From: Cellulomonas sp. URHD0024
GTDB taxonomy: Bacteria > Actinomycetota > Actinomycetes > Actinomycetales > Cellulomonadaceae
Length of the DNA stretch: 64,000 nt
Assembly (NCBI RefSeq): GCF_000426185.1
Contig: NZ_AUEW01000013.1
Location: forward strand, 1 to 64,000
Reading direction: 5' to 3'
Shown here one piece after another: positions 9,201 to 16,243 of this stretch. The notes under the pieces were generated by a model that worked only from the letters and a program-made list of their open reading frames with translations, had not been told where the DNA came from and ran no database searches. The position numbers and the translations under genes were made by a program. The stretch's first letter is position 1. Each line of letters begins with the position of its first letter.

Positions 9201-9756
9201 CCCGGCACTGCCCGGTCCGGTGGCCGCCGACCCGCTGGCCAAGGCGGCACGCGACGAGCTGGTGAGCAGGCTGGACGCGACGGCGGGCCTCCAGCGGGTC
9301 ACGGCCAACGCCGCAGGCACGCTGTGGCGCGTCCAGGCGACGGCGCCCGGCGCCGGGATCGCCGCACCGAGCGTCGTGACGTCGTGGGCCCGGGTGCTGC
9401 CTGACGGCGCGGCGGTTGCGGACCCGTCGGCCCAGGCAGTCGAGGTGCCCTCGGCCGGCCGCGCCGTCGACACGTCGGTTCCGGCCGGCGACGCCGGGCG
9501 CCGCCTGGTCCTCGCCGAGCGTGCCGACCCGCACTGGCACGCCTACCTGGACGGGGAGTCGTTGCGAGCGCTCCATGACGGATGGCGGCAGTCGTTCGAG
9601 CTCGGCGCGGGCGCGGGTGACCTCGTCGTCCGGTACGACAGTCCCGACCGGACACCGGTGCTTGCTCTGCAGTCGCTCGTGCTGCTCGTCACCGTGCTGC
9701 TCGCGGTACCCGTCCGTCGACGCCGCGGCGGGCGTACCTGGAGCGGACGCTCATGA
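6226..9756 (+). CDS. Giant family 2 glycosyltransferase with multi-spanning membrane domain
   Basis: 1176 residues. Residues about 25-290 form a GT2 GT-A domain: PVSAVLVTHGR strand, DVSH, then the LHDDSAP metal/nucleotide-binding DXD-like motif. From about residue 425 on there are many hydrophobic segments interrupted by a charged linker near residue 590. The last 300 residues are largely extracytoplasmic before one final membrane helix and a basic end. Such fusions are conserved in Micrococcales next to whiB and wbbL. A role in building an envelope polymer is inferred. The next gene overlaps by 4 bp (ATGA), so the two products are made together. Confidence 0.85.
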   Translation: MTDTLQPVDVPTATSSTPVTPPVSVPVSAVLVTHGRTPYLETTLAALAQQTRRPMRVFLVDVSHVPDEAVEPAFRRIFAAADDASRGPSPALHLVHTPGARTFGHAVRRALASEVGPTTSWLWLLHDDSAPADTALAELVRAVGRAPSVAVAGVKQRTWTDPERLLEVGLRTSRSGRRMTDVEPGELDQGQHDGRDDVLGVGLAGALVRRDVWDALRGTDPLLGPFGDGFDLSRRARLAGHRVVVVPSAVVRHAQAGYLGLRTAESRVPTDLDGDGEDDAADPRHSFDARRRALVHSRLVGAPMPLVPFVALMAIVGAVVRSLWQLAVKQPGLAVAELRSVLVAVCRPAGVVRARARATRTRRLPRRALRPLQAGVRDVWSQSRDRRLARAEVRRVVQAPSELELRELSALATKRRVTLVVLVGGLAIISAVALGTLLAPVVGGARLVGDALLPTTARLGDLWSAATSGWVAGGLGAPGPADALLTVLVGPTAAAGGSSSAVVAVLLLGSLVLAGIAAWAAAGAVTRSVGVRAWAAVVWAAAPALLLGLGAGRLGAVVAHVGLPWVGLGLARAIGVQRVDQVLSGVATAKRVDDDDVDPEGPVTSSLPHPRLATDSGQTPAVAPADVTARVGAADPTGSIAAAAGAALAFALVVAGAPVLLVPGVLALCVVALSAPRRRGRVLLAAVPAVVLLAPTLLEAARRGLPGWCLLVADPGLPVPSQPTDPVSRLLGVPSDPGSLVGTGLASGLTHALPLAVGAVVLVLAVLALLRGAPVARAVRGAWVVAGIGLATATVVGLVPVAVDGGSVVRGWSGPGLSLAGAGLLVAALIGTDRLRERLGRYTFGVRQLLAALLSLVAVVVPLVWLGTWTWQARTGDAVALRTLDGPIVPAVGQQAQETPASSRVLAVSAGPEQGSDPTATWQLMRGDGPALVDQAAAAWTRTLEGDLTETSATPADAATQEVDALVARLATAASGDVAGELGSLGVADVLVPALPGPVAADPLAKAARDELVSRLDATAGLQRVTANAAGTLWRVQATAPGAGIAAPSVVTSWARVLPDGAAVADPSAQAVEVPSAGRAVDTSVPAGDAGRRLVLAERADPHWHAYLDGESLRALHDGWRQSFELGAGAGDLVVRYDSPDRTPVLALQSLVLLVTVLLAVPVRRRRGGRTWSGRS

Positions 9757-11366
9757 CCGACACCGCCCCCTCCTCGTCGCGCGTCTGGCTCGGCCGGACC
9801 GCTCGCGCCGCGTCGGGACTCGTCGTGCTGGGCCTGACGGTCGCCGTCGTCGCCGCAGGCACCCGCGTACCGGACGTCGACGACTCGAGCGTCCCTGCGA
9901 CCCGCGTGCCGGTCCCGCCGTCGGCGACGACGCTCGTCTGCCCGGGACCGCTGATCCTCCCGGACGACACGGGCCGGGGTGACTCGCAGTTCGACCCGAC
10001 GCCGGTGGCCCCCATGACCACGCTCACGGCCCTCACCGCGTCCCCGACCGGGCCCGGCACCCTCGCCCCGCTCGATCGTTCGACGACGTGGGCGAAGCTC
10101 AAGGCCGGCGGCGACGCGGTCCAGGTGCCGTCGGTAGCAGCCCCGTCGATCGTGCGCGTCGAGCCGGTCGACGTCCCCGCGCGGGTCGGGGCGGTCGCGG
10201 CGGGACTCGTCACCGCCGGTGACCTGCGGGGTCTGTCCGCCGCCTCCTGCCAGCAGCCCGTGGGCGACGCCTGGCTCCTCGGCGGCGCCACCGATCTCGG
10301 CAGCACCGCCCAGCTGGTGCTGGACAACCCCGGTACGACGCCTGCGGAGGTGGGGATCGAGGTCTGGGGCCCCAACGGCCCGGTGGACCTCACCGGCGAG
10401 CGGTATCTGGTGGCGCCGGGCGCGGAGCGCGTGATCGTGCTCGGCGGCATCGCCTCGGAACAGCGCAGGCTCGGGCTGCACGTGGTGGCGACGGGCGGGC
10501 GCGTCGGCGTCCACCTGCAGGACTCGGTCCTCGACGGCTTCACCCCCGGCGGTACGGAGCTCGTCGTGCCCGGTGCCGTGCCGGCTACCCGACAGGTGGT
10601 GCCGGGCATCTCGGTGGTCGCGTCCACCGTGGACGATCCGAGCGCGCCCGCACTGCGCCTGCTCGCACCCGGTGACGCCGGGACCAGCGCGAAGGTCACG
10701 CTGCTCGGACCGGACGGCGTCGTCGAGCTCCCCGGCGCGGACACCGTCACGCTCGTACCGGGGGAGGTCACGGACGTCCCGCTCGGCGGACTCCCGGCGG
10801 GCGCGTACACCGCCGTGGTCGACGCTCGCGTACCGGTGCTCGCGTCGGCGGTGATGTCGCGACCCGGTTCGCTCGGACCGCTCGACGACGCGCCGAGCGT
10901 CGAGCGGGCCTGGGCCGCCGCGACCGTTCCTGGCCGTAGCGGTGTCGTCGCGCTGCCTGCGGGCACCAAGGGCACCCTCGTGCTCTCGGCCGTCGCGCGT
11001 GGAACGGATGCCGCGGACGGCGGCCCGGCCTCGGGTCGGCTGAGGCTTCTCGGCGCGGACGGGGTGGTGCTCGCGCAGCGCTCGGTCAGCATCCCGGCCG
11101 GCACGACCAGCGCCTGGACGCTGGACGAGCTTGCGTCGGGAACGGGGCCGGTCGGGGCGGCCGCGTCCAAGCCGGGCCCGTCCAAGGGCGTCGTGGGCCT
11201 GGATCTCGTGACCGACGACGGTGAAGCCGTCGCGCTCGCGTGGGCGCTCGTCGCGTACGTGACCGAGCCCGACGGGACGCTGTTCTCCGTCCTCGACCCC
11301 GTGGCGGTCCCGCACGCCGCGCCGGACGTGCCGGTCCGCGAGGACCCGCGGCTGGGCACCCGCTAG
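9753..11366 (+). CDS. DUF5719 family exported protein
   Basis: 537 residues with one N-terminal membrane segment (about residues 18-38, a signal anchor) and an otherwise extracytoplasmic, Ala/Gly/Val-rich beta-type body. I recognise the DUF5719 style from actinobacterial loci where it always follows a giant GT2. No enzymatic motif is visible. ATGA overlap with the GT2 suggests the pair forms one membrane unit, with this protein as the outer partner. Function unknown. It converges with the wbbL-like gene, with which it overlaps by 4 bp. Confidence 0.75.
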   Translation: MTDTAPSSSRVWLGRTARAASGLVVLGLTVAVVAAGTRVPDVDDSSVPATRVPVPPSATTLVCPGPLILPDDTGRGDSQFDPTPVAPMTTLTALTASPTGPGTLAPLDRSTTWAKLKAGGDAVQVPSVAAPSIVRVEPVDVPARVGAVAAGLVTAGDLRGLSAASCQQPVGDAWLLGGATDLGSTAQLVLDNPGTTPAEVGIEVWGPNGPVDLTGERYLVAPGAERVIVLGGIASEQRRLGLHVVATGGRVGVHLQDSVLDGFTPGGTELVVPGAVPATRQVVPGISVVASTVDDPSAPALRLLAPGDAGTSAKVTLLGPDGVVELPGADTVTLVPGEVTDVPLGGLPAGAYTAVVDARVPVLASAVMSRPGSLGPLDDAPSVERAWAAATVPGRSGVVALPAGTKGTLVLSAVARGTDAADGGPASGRLRLLGADGVVLAQRSVSIPAGTTSAWTLDELASGTGPVGAAASKPGPSKGVVGLDLVTDDGEAVALAWALVAYVTEPDGTLFSVLDPVAVPHAAPDVPVREDPRLGTR

Positions 11367-12226
11367 GAGGACGCCGCCCGGATCTCCGCGCGCTCGCGGA
11401 GCCGCAGGCCGAGCGCGGCCGCCCGGCGGACCGGCCACTGGTACCAGTGCGGGTAGCGGTGCCCGACGTACTTGGCGGCGCTCGCATGGTGCGCGGCGAT
11501 CATCTTGGCCGGCTTCGCACGCCACGACGTGCCGCCCACGTGCGTCACCCTGGCCTGCGGGACGTAGAGGTTCGTCCACCCGGCGTGGCCCAGTCGCGCG
11601 CCGAGGTCGACGTCCTCGAAGAACATGAAGTAGTCGTCGTCGAATCCTCCGATCGCCTCGAAGGCCTCCCGGCGCAGCAGCAGGCACGCCCCCGACAGCC
11701 AGCCGGCGGCCCGCTCCTGGCCCGAGGTCTCGTGCTCGGCCCGGTACCGCCGCGTCCACGGGTTGCCCGGCCACACCCGGACGAACAGTGCATGGCCCGC
11801 GCCCTGCGTCAGGGAGGGGAGCGCACGCGCAGACGGGTAGACCGTGCCGTCCGGGTTCAGCAGCGCGGGACCCGCCGACCCGATCCGCTCGTCGGCACCC
11901 GCCGCCTCGACGAGCACGTCGAGCGAGCCCGGTTCCCACTCGAGGTCGGAGTTCGCGACGAGGATCCACGGTGCGGTGCACCCCTGCGCGCCCACGTTCG
12001 CACCGCCGCCGTACCCGAGGTTCGCGGGCGCGACCAGCAGGTGGGCGCCGAACTCGGCGGCGACGGCCGCAGAGACGCTCTGGTCCGTCCCGTTGTCGAC
12101 GAGGACGAGCTCGACAGGGCGCGTGGAAGCCGTCGCCAAGGTACGGGCGAACGCCGCGAGCTCGTCGCCGGGATGGAAGACGACGCAGACGACGCGGACG
12201 AGAGTTCTCGGGACAACGGGGGTCAT
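11363..12226 (-). CDS. wbbL: Rhamnosyltransferase WbbL-like, family 2 glycosyltransferase
   Basis: 287 residues. The GT2 core has VVFHPGDEL at the N-terminus, NLGYGGGANVGA, NSDLEWEPG (the DXD-equivalent) and FMFFEDVDLGARL near residue 205, the ED motif of WbbL-type enzymes. In mycobacteria WbbL transfers rhamnose from dTDP-rhamnose to GlcNAc-PP-decaprenol, starting the arabinogalactan linker. Here the exact acceptor is inferred. ATG 12226 is preferred; a GTG at 12235 is possible. TAACCT lies 9 nt upstream of the ATG. Confidence 0.85.
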   Translation of the reverse strand: MTPVVPRTLVRVVCVVFHPGDELAAFARTLATASTRPVELVLVDNGTDQSVSAAVAAEFGAHLLVAPANLGYGGGANVGAQGCTAPWILVANSDLEWEPGSLDVLVEAAGADERIGSAGPALLNPDGTVYPSARALPSLTQGAGHALFVRVWPGNPWTRRYRAEHETSGQERAAGWLSGACLLLRREAFEAIGGFDDDYFMFFEDVDLGARLGHAGWTNLYVPQARVTHVGGTSWRAKPAKMIAAHHASAAKYVGHRYPHWYQWPVRRAAALGLRLRERAEIRAASS

Positions 12227-12238
12227 CGTCCGCACAGG

Positions 12239-12736
12239 TTAGTGCGCGTCCCGGTAGTCCGGGTCCACGTCGTCCGGGGACCGGCCGAGAAGGTGAGCGA
12301 CCTGCTCGACCACGACGTCGCGAACCAGGTCCGCCATGTCGAACGGGTCACCGGCGCGAGACTCGACCGGGCGGCGGTAGATGACGATCCGGGCCTGCAG
12401 GCCGGCGTCCGCGGGGAAGTAGCGCCCGAGCGGCACGCCGCCGCGTTCCCACGGGGCGGGGTCCGAGGGTGGGACGTCCTCGACCGCGAACTCGGTGCCG
12501 GACAGCTGCCTGGTCCAGCGACGCTCGATCCGCTCGACCGCGTCCAGCACCAGGTCGTCGAACCTCTCCGCACGTGTGCGGTAGGCGGGCATCGTGCTGG
12601 GCAGGAGCGGCCCCCTCGGTCCCCGACCGCGCCGGTCCCGCCGTCGGACGGGCTGCACCGCGACCGAGGGGACCGACATGGCGCGACGCCCCACGCCGGC
12701 GGTCCGGCGGGCGGGGGGTGGGGGTGAGGTGCTCAC
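12239..12736 (-). CDS. Metallopeptidase-family (minimal zincin) protein with degenerate active site
   Basis: 165 residues. After a basic, proline-rich N-terminal tail of about 50 residues comes the small domain YRTRAERFDDLVLDAVERIE...LVRDVVVEQVAHLLG. In the minimal zincin family the last segment is HEXXH; here the first His is replaced (VEQVAH), so zinc-dependent proteolysis is doubtful. The GTG at 12736 is chosen because TACAGT lies exactly 6 nt upstream; ATGs at 12679 and 12592 are alternatives. It is divergent from the DUF3499 gene over 75 bp. Confidence 0.72.
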   Translation of the reverse strand: MSTSPPPPARRTAGVGRRAMSVPSVAVQPVRRRDRRGRGPRGPLLPSTMPAYRTRAERFDDLVLDAVERIERRWTRQLSGTEFAVEDVPPSDPAPWERGGVPLGRYFPADAGLQARIVIYRRPVESRAGDPFDMADLVRDVVVEQVAHLLGRSPDDVDPDYRDAH

Positions 12737-12742
12737 CCGAGA

Positions 12743-12748
12743 ACTGTA
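12743..12748 (-). promoter_or_regulatory. Leaderless-type -10 element
   Basis: TACAGT on the minus strand, then 6 nt, then GTG at 12736. It pairs with the divergent plus-strand element at 12800. Confidence 0.5.
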
Positions 12749-12799
12749 GTTCGAGTACCGGCGTCGGCGTGGGGAACGCGGCGTGTCTGGCCCCAGGGG

Positions 12800-12805
12800 T
12801 ACCGT
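12800..12805 (+). promoter_or_regulatory. Leaderless-type -10 element of the DUF3499 gene
   Basis: TACCGT, then 6 nt, then GTG at 12812. No Shine-Dalgarno sequence. Confidence 0.5.
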
Positions 12806-12811
12806 CAGCCC

Positions 12812-13177
12812 GTGAGATCTGTGAGGCAGTGCACGCGCACGGCGTGCGGCCGTCCGGCGGTGGCGACGCTGACCTACGTGTACGCCGACTCGACCGCGGT
12901 CCTCGGCCCGCTGGCGCAGCAGGCGGAGCCGCACTCGTACGACCTGTGCATGGAGCACGCGGAGCGGCTGACAGCCCCCCGGGGCTGGGAGGTCGTCCGG
13001 CTGACACCGGAGTTCGCCCCCGCTGCCCCGAGCCGCGACGACCTGCTCGCCCTCGCGGACGCCGTGCGCGAGGCGGGACGGCAGCCGGAGGCTGAGCCGC
13101 TCCCCGAGGCCGTCGGGTCGGCTCTGGCCGAGGCGCCTCGGCGTGGGCATCTGCGGGTGCTGCGAGGAGAGGGCTGA
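12812..13177 (+). CDS. DUF3499 family protein
   Basis: 121 residues. The N-terminal part carries CTRTACGRPAVATLTYVYAD and then YDLCMEHAERLTAPRGWEV; the Cys, Cys, Cys and His look like a small zinc site. The C-terminal third is charged and low in complexity. The family is nearly confined to actinobacteria and sits beside phosphomannomutase, as here. No function is known. The leaderless-type start at 12812 is supported by TACCGT 6 nt upstream. It lies 1 nt before the next gene, so the two form an operon. Confidence 0.85.
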   Translation: MRSVRQCTRTACGRPAVATLTYVYADSTAVLGPLAQQAEPHSYDLCMEHAERLTAPRGWEVVRLTPEFAPAAPSRDDLLALADAVREAGRQPEAEPLPEAVGSALAEAPRRGHLRVLRGEG

Positions 13178-13178
13178 C

Positions 13179-13454
13179 ATGGCCCGGCGCAAGGGGGACG
13201 CGGCTCGCGCGCGTGCTCAGCAGGCGGCCGAGCCCCTCGGGTCGATCAGTCAGCCCCTGGGGCCGGCGGTCCCCGGGACGGCGGCGTGCCTGCGGTGCGG
13301 CGAGACCCAGATGACCCGGATCCGGATGGCACTGACCTCGGGGCGGCAGGTGCTCTTCGTCTCGTGCCCGGCGTGCGAGCAGCGCAACTGGTTCCCGCTC
13401 GACGGCAACGGCACCCCGCTGCCGCGCGACGAGGTCATGGGTGCCGACGAGTAG
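13179..13454 (+). CDS. Small zinc-ribbon protein upstream of manB
   Basis: 91 residues. A basic N-terminus (MARRKGDAARARAQ) precedes CLRCGETQM and SCPACEQRNWF, two CXXC pairs about 30 residues apart that form a zinc ribbon. GAGGAGAGGG just upstream of ATG 13179 is a good ribosome-binding site; it lies inside the preceding gene, as expected for an operon. A nucleic-acid or protein contact role is possible but not shown. I do not recognise a characterised relative. Confidence 0.75.
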   Translation: MARRKGDAARARAQQAAEPLGSISQPLGPAVPGTAACLRCGETQMTRIRMALTSGRQVLFVSCPACEQRNWFPLDGNGTPLPRDEVMGADE

Positions 13455-13473
13455 GGCGTCGAACGCCGCCGGG

Positions 13474-13479
13474 TAGCAT
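13474..13479 (+). promoter_or_regulatory. Leaderless-type -10 element of manB
   Basis: TAGCAT, then 6 nt, then GTG at 13486. It would give manB its own transcript in addition to read-through from the DUF3499 operon. Confidence 0.5.
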
Positions 13480-13485
13480 GTCGCC

Positions 13486-14949
13486 GTGACCTCCCCTGCA
13501 GCTGACCGTGTCGATCTGTCTGCCCTGATCAAGGCCTATGACGTCCGGGGTGTCGTCCCCGAGGAGCTGAACCCGACGGTGGCGCGAGCCATCGGCGCAG
13601 CGTTCGCGGACGTCGTGGTCATCCCGGAGTCCGAGGGACGCGCGCGCGTCGTCATCGGCAACGACATGCGCCCCTCCGGTCCTGAGCTCGTCGCGGCATT
13701 CGCCGAGGGACTGGCGCTGCGCGGTGTGGACGTCGTCCGGATCGGCCTCGCGTCGACGGACGGCCTGTACTACGCGTCGGGCGCGCTCGACATCCCCGGC
13801 GCCATGTTCACCGCGAGCCACAACCCGGCGCAGTACAACGGGATCAAGCTCTGCCGCAAGGGTGCGCGCCCGGTGGGGCAGGACAGCGGGCTGACCCAGG
13901 TGCGCGAGCTCGCGGGCGACTACCTGGCGACGGGGGAGATCCCCGTGGTCGCCCCCGAGGAGGTCGGCTCCGTCACCGACCAGGACATGCTCGCGGACTA
14001 CTCGGCGTTCCTGCGCTCGCTCGTCGACCTCTCGCAGATCCGGCCGCTCAAGGTCGTCGTCGACGCGGGCAACGGGATGGGCGGCTTCACGGCTCCCGCC
14101 GTGCTCGGCACGGGTGCCGGCCTGCCCGGGCTGCCGCTCGACGTGGTCCCGCTGTACTTCGAGCTCGACGGCACGTTCCCCAACCACGAGGCCAACCCGC
14201 TCGAGCCCGAGAACCTGCGTGATCTGCAGGCAGCCGTCGTCGAGCACGACGCCGACATCGGTCTCGCGTTCGACGGCGACGCCGACCGCTGCTTCGTCGT
14301 CGACGAGCACGGGGATCCGGTGAGCCCCTCCGCCATCACCGCGCTGGTCGGCCTGCGCGAGGTGGCGCGGGAGCGAGCCGCAGGCCGGACCCCGACGGTG
14401 ATCCACAACCTGATCACGTCGCAGGTCGTCCCGGACCTGCTGGGTGCCGCTGGGGCGAAGACGGTCCGCACGCGCGTCGGCCACTCGTTCATCAAGGCGG
14501 AGATGGCGAACAACGACGCCGTCTTCGGTGGCGAGCACAGCGCGCACTACTACTTCCGCGACTTCTTCTTCGCGGACACGGGCATGCTCGCCGCGCTGCA
14601 CGTGCTCGCCGCGCTCGGTGGTCAGCCGCACCCGCTGTCGGCCCTCGCGGAGCAGTTCCAGCCGTACTCGGCCAGCGGGGAGATCAACTCCAGGGTCACG
14701 GACGTGGCGGCCGCGCGGGGGCGGGTGGTCGACGCCTACGTCACGCAGCAGGGCGCCGGCCCGGTGGTCGTCGACGAGATGGACGGGTTGACCGTGTCGC
14801 ACTGGGACGGGCACCCGCAGTGGTGGTTCAACCTGCGCTCCTCCAACACCGAGCCACTGCTGCGCCTGAACGTCGAGGCGGCCGACGAGGACATCATGGA
14901 GAAGGTGCGGGACGACGTCCTCGCGCTGGTGCGGCAGGTCGAGCCGTGA
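13486..14949 (+). CDS. manB: Phosphomannomutase/phosphoglucomutase
   Basis: 487 residues of the alpha-D-phosphohexomutase family. It shows the phospho-serine loop TASHNP (Ser about residue 111), the metal loop DGDADRCF, the sugar loop GEHSAHYYF and the phosphate-binding loop RSSNTEPLLR. It interconverts mannose-6-P and mannose-1-P, feeding GDP-mannose for lipid and glycan mannosylation. Neighbouring DUF3499, whiB and rhamnosyltransferase genes fit the actinobacterial pmm/manB locus; no manA gene follows here. GTG start with TAGCAT 6 nt upstream. The stop overlaps the next start (GTGA). Confidence 0.93.
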   Translation: MTSPAADRVDLSALIKAYDVRGVVPEELNPTVARAIGAAFADVVVIPESEGRARVVIGNDMRPSGPELVAAFAEGLALRGVDVVRIGLASTDGLYYASGALDIPGAMFTASHNPAQYNGIKLCRKGARPVGQDSGLTQVRELAGDYLATGEIPVVAPEEVGSVTDQDMLADYSAFLRSLVDLSQIRPLKVVVDAGNGMGGFTAPAVLGTGAGLPGLPLDVVPLYFELDGTFPNHEANPLEPENLRDLQAAVVEHDADIGLAFDGDADRCFVVDEHGDPVSPSAITALVGLREVARERAAGRTPTVIHNLITSQVVPDLLGAAGAKTVRTRVGHSFIKAEMANNDAVFGGEHSAHYYFRDFFFADTGMLAALHVLAALGGQPHPLSALAEQFQPYSASGEINSRVTDVAAARGRVVDAYVTQQGAGPVVVDEMDGLTVSHWDGHPQWWFNLRSSNTEPLLRLNVEAADEDIMEKVRDDVLALVRQVEP

Positions 14950-15164
14950 GCGACGACCCGCGCACCGATGCCCGCGTGCTGGAGCACTGGGCGCGTGACC
15001 TCCTGCGCTGCCCCGTGACGGGGGCGACCCTCGTCGACGGGGTCGGACCGGACGGCGAGCCGACGCTCGTCTCCACCGACCCGGACAACCCGCTGGCCTA
15101 TCCCGTCCGCGACGGCATCCCCGTGCTGCTCGCCGACGCGGGCGTCCCCGTCAAGCGCGGCTGA
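14946..15164 (+). CDS. Trm112-family small protein
   Basis: 72 residues with the Trm112 pattern: LLRCPVTGATLV near the N-terminus and YPVRDGIPVLL near the C-terminus. In other organisms Trm112 proteins activate methyltransferases, and bacterial YcaR-like members are small stand-alone forms. Only one Cys is present, so the zinc site is lost. The GTG start overlaps the manB stop by 4 bp, and its stop shares a base with the next ATG (TGATG), so manB, this gene and the CDF gene are coupled. Confidence 0.8.
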   Translation: MSDDPRTDARVLEHWARDLLRCPVTGATLVDGVGPDGEPTLVSTDPDNPLAYPVRDGIPVLLADAGVPVKRG

Positions 15165-16096
15165 TGGCGCACGAGGGCGGCGGTACCCGGGCGATCCTGG
15201 CTGCGCTCGCAGCCAACCTCGGTATCGCGGCGACGAAGTTCGTCGCGTACCTGCTGACGCTGTCCAGCTCGATGCTGGCGGAGGCCGTGCACTCGCTCGC
15301 CGACTCGGGCAACCAGCTCCTCCTGCTGCTCGGCGGCAAGAGGGCAAGGCGTGAGGCGGACGTCGACCACCCGTTCGGCTACGGCCGAGAGCGGTACGTC
15401 TACTCGTTCATCGTCTCGATCGTCCTGTTCTCGCTCGGCGGCCTGTTCGCGTTGTACGAGGCGTGGCACAAGTGGCAGGACCCGCACCCGATCGAGGGCA
15501 GGTGGTGGTGGGTTCCCCTGGCCGTCCTGGGCGCGTCGATGGTGCTCGAGGGCTTCTCGTTCCGCACGGCGATCAAGGAGTCCAACCACACCCGCGGCGA
15601 CCAGTCCTGGGTCTCCTTCGTGCGGACCGCGAAGGCGCCGGAGCTGCCGGTCGTGCTGCTGGAGGACTTCGGCGCCCTCATCGGCCTGGTCCTCGCGTTC
15701 TTCGGCGTGGGGCTCACGCTCGTCACCGGCAACGGCAAGTTCGACGCGCTGGGCACGGCCGGCATCGGCGTGCTGCTCGTCCTCATCGCGATCGTGCTGG
15801 CCCTCGAGACCAAGTCTCTGCTGCTCGGGGAGTCGGCGACGGCCAAGGACGTCGAGGCGATCAGCACGGCCCTCGTCGGCCCCGGCGTCACGTCCGTGAT
15901 CCACCTGCGCACCCTGCACCTGGGTCCGGAGGAGCTGCTCGTCGCAGCGAAGATCGAGGTCGACGGCGCGACGAGCGCCGCCGACGTCGCCGCCGCGATC
16001 GACGCGGCCGAGCTGCGCGTGCGTGCCGCCGTCCCGATCGCACGGGTCATCTACCTCGAACCCGACCTGCGCAGGGCCGTCGAAAGCCCCGCCTGA
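15164..16096 (+). CDS. Cation diffusion facilitator family transporter
   Basis: 310 residues, about five to six membrane segments and a C-terminal cytoplasmic domain. AEAVHSLADSGNQ (about residues 43-55) supplies the HXXXD-type metal ligands in helix 2, followed by the family's HPFGYGRERY. CDF proteins export Zn, Fe, Mn or similar divalent ions by proton antiport. The metal cannot be told from sequence alone. ATG 15164 overlaps the preceding stop by one base. Confidence 0.87.
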   Translation: MAHEGGGTRAILAALAANLGIAATKFVAYLLTLSSSMLAEAVHSLADSGNQLLLLLGGKRARREADVDHPFGYGRERYVYSFIVSIVLFSLGGLFALYEAWHKWQDPHPIEGRWWWVPLAVLGASMVLEGFSFRTAIKESNHTRGDQSWVSFVRTAKAPELPVVLLEDFGALIGLVLAFFGVGLTLVTGNGKFDALGTAGIGVLLVLIAIVLALETKSLLLGESATAKDVEAISTALVGPGVTSVIHLRTLHLGPEELLVAAKIEVDGATSAADVAAAIDAAELRVRAAVPIARVIYLEPDLRRAVESPA

Positions 16097-16120
16097 CCGG
16101 GTCGCGCGGCTAGCATGGCC

Positions 16121-16243
16121 GCGACGGCGTGGGTGATGCCCGCAGACCTAGAGGGGTCGCGCCGGCGTGAGCGTCCCGTGCACGCACGGGTCTGCTCCGC
16201 TGTGCTTATCGAATGCCCATCGCTGCGCACCGTCAGGAGTGAC
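16121..16243 (+). promoter_or_regulatory. ahcY 5' leader with hairpin
   Basis: TAGCAT at 16112-16117 is a likely -10 element and gives a leader of about 120 nt. It contains a perfect 6-bp hairpin, CCCGTG-CACG-CACGGG, at 16175-16190 and ends with AGGAG before the ATG. The conserved core of the SAH riboswitch is not visible to me, so any ligand control is only a possibility. Confidence 0.4.

Noticed and set aside
16121..16243. SAH riboswitch upstream of ahcY
   Set aside because: I could not find the conserved core; only a simple hairpin is visible, so it is reported as a leader and not as a riboswitch.
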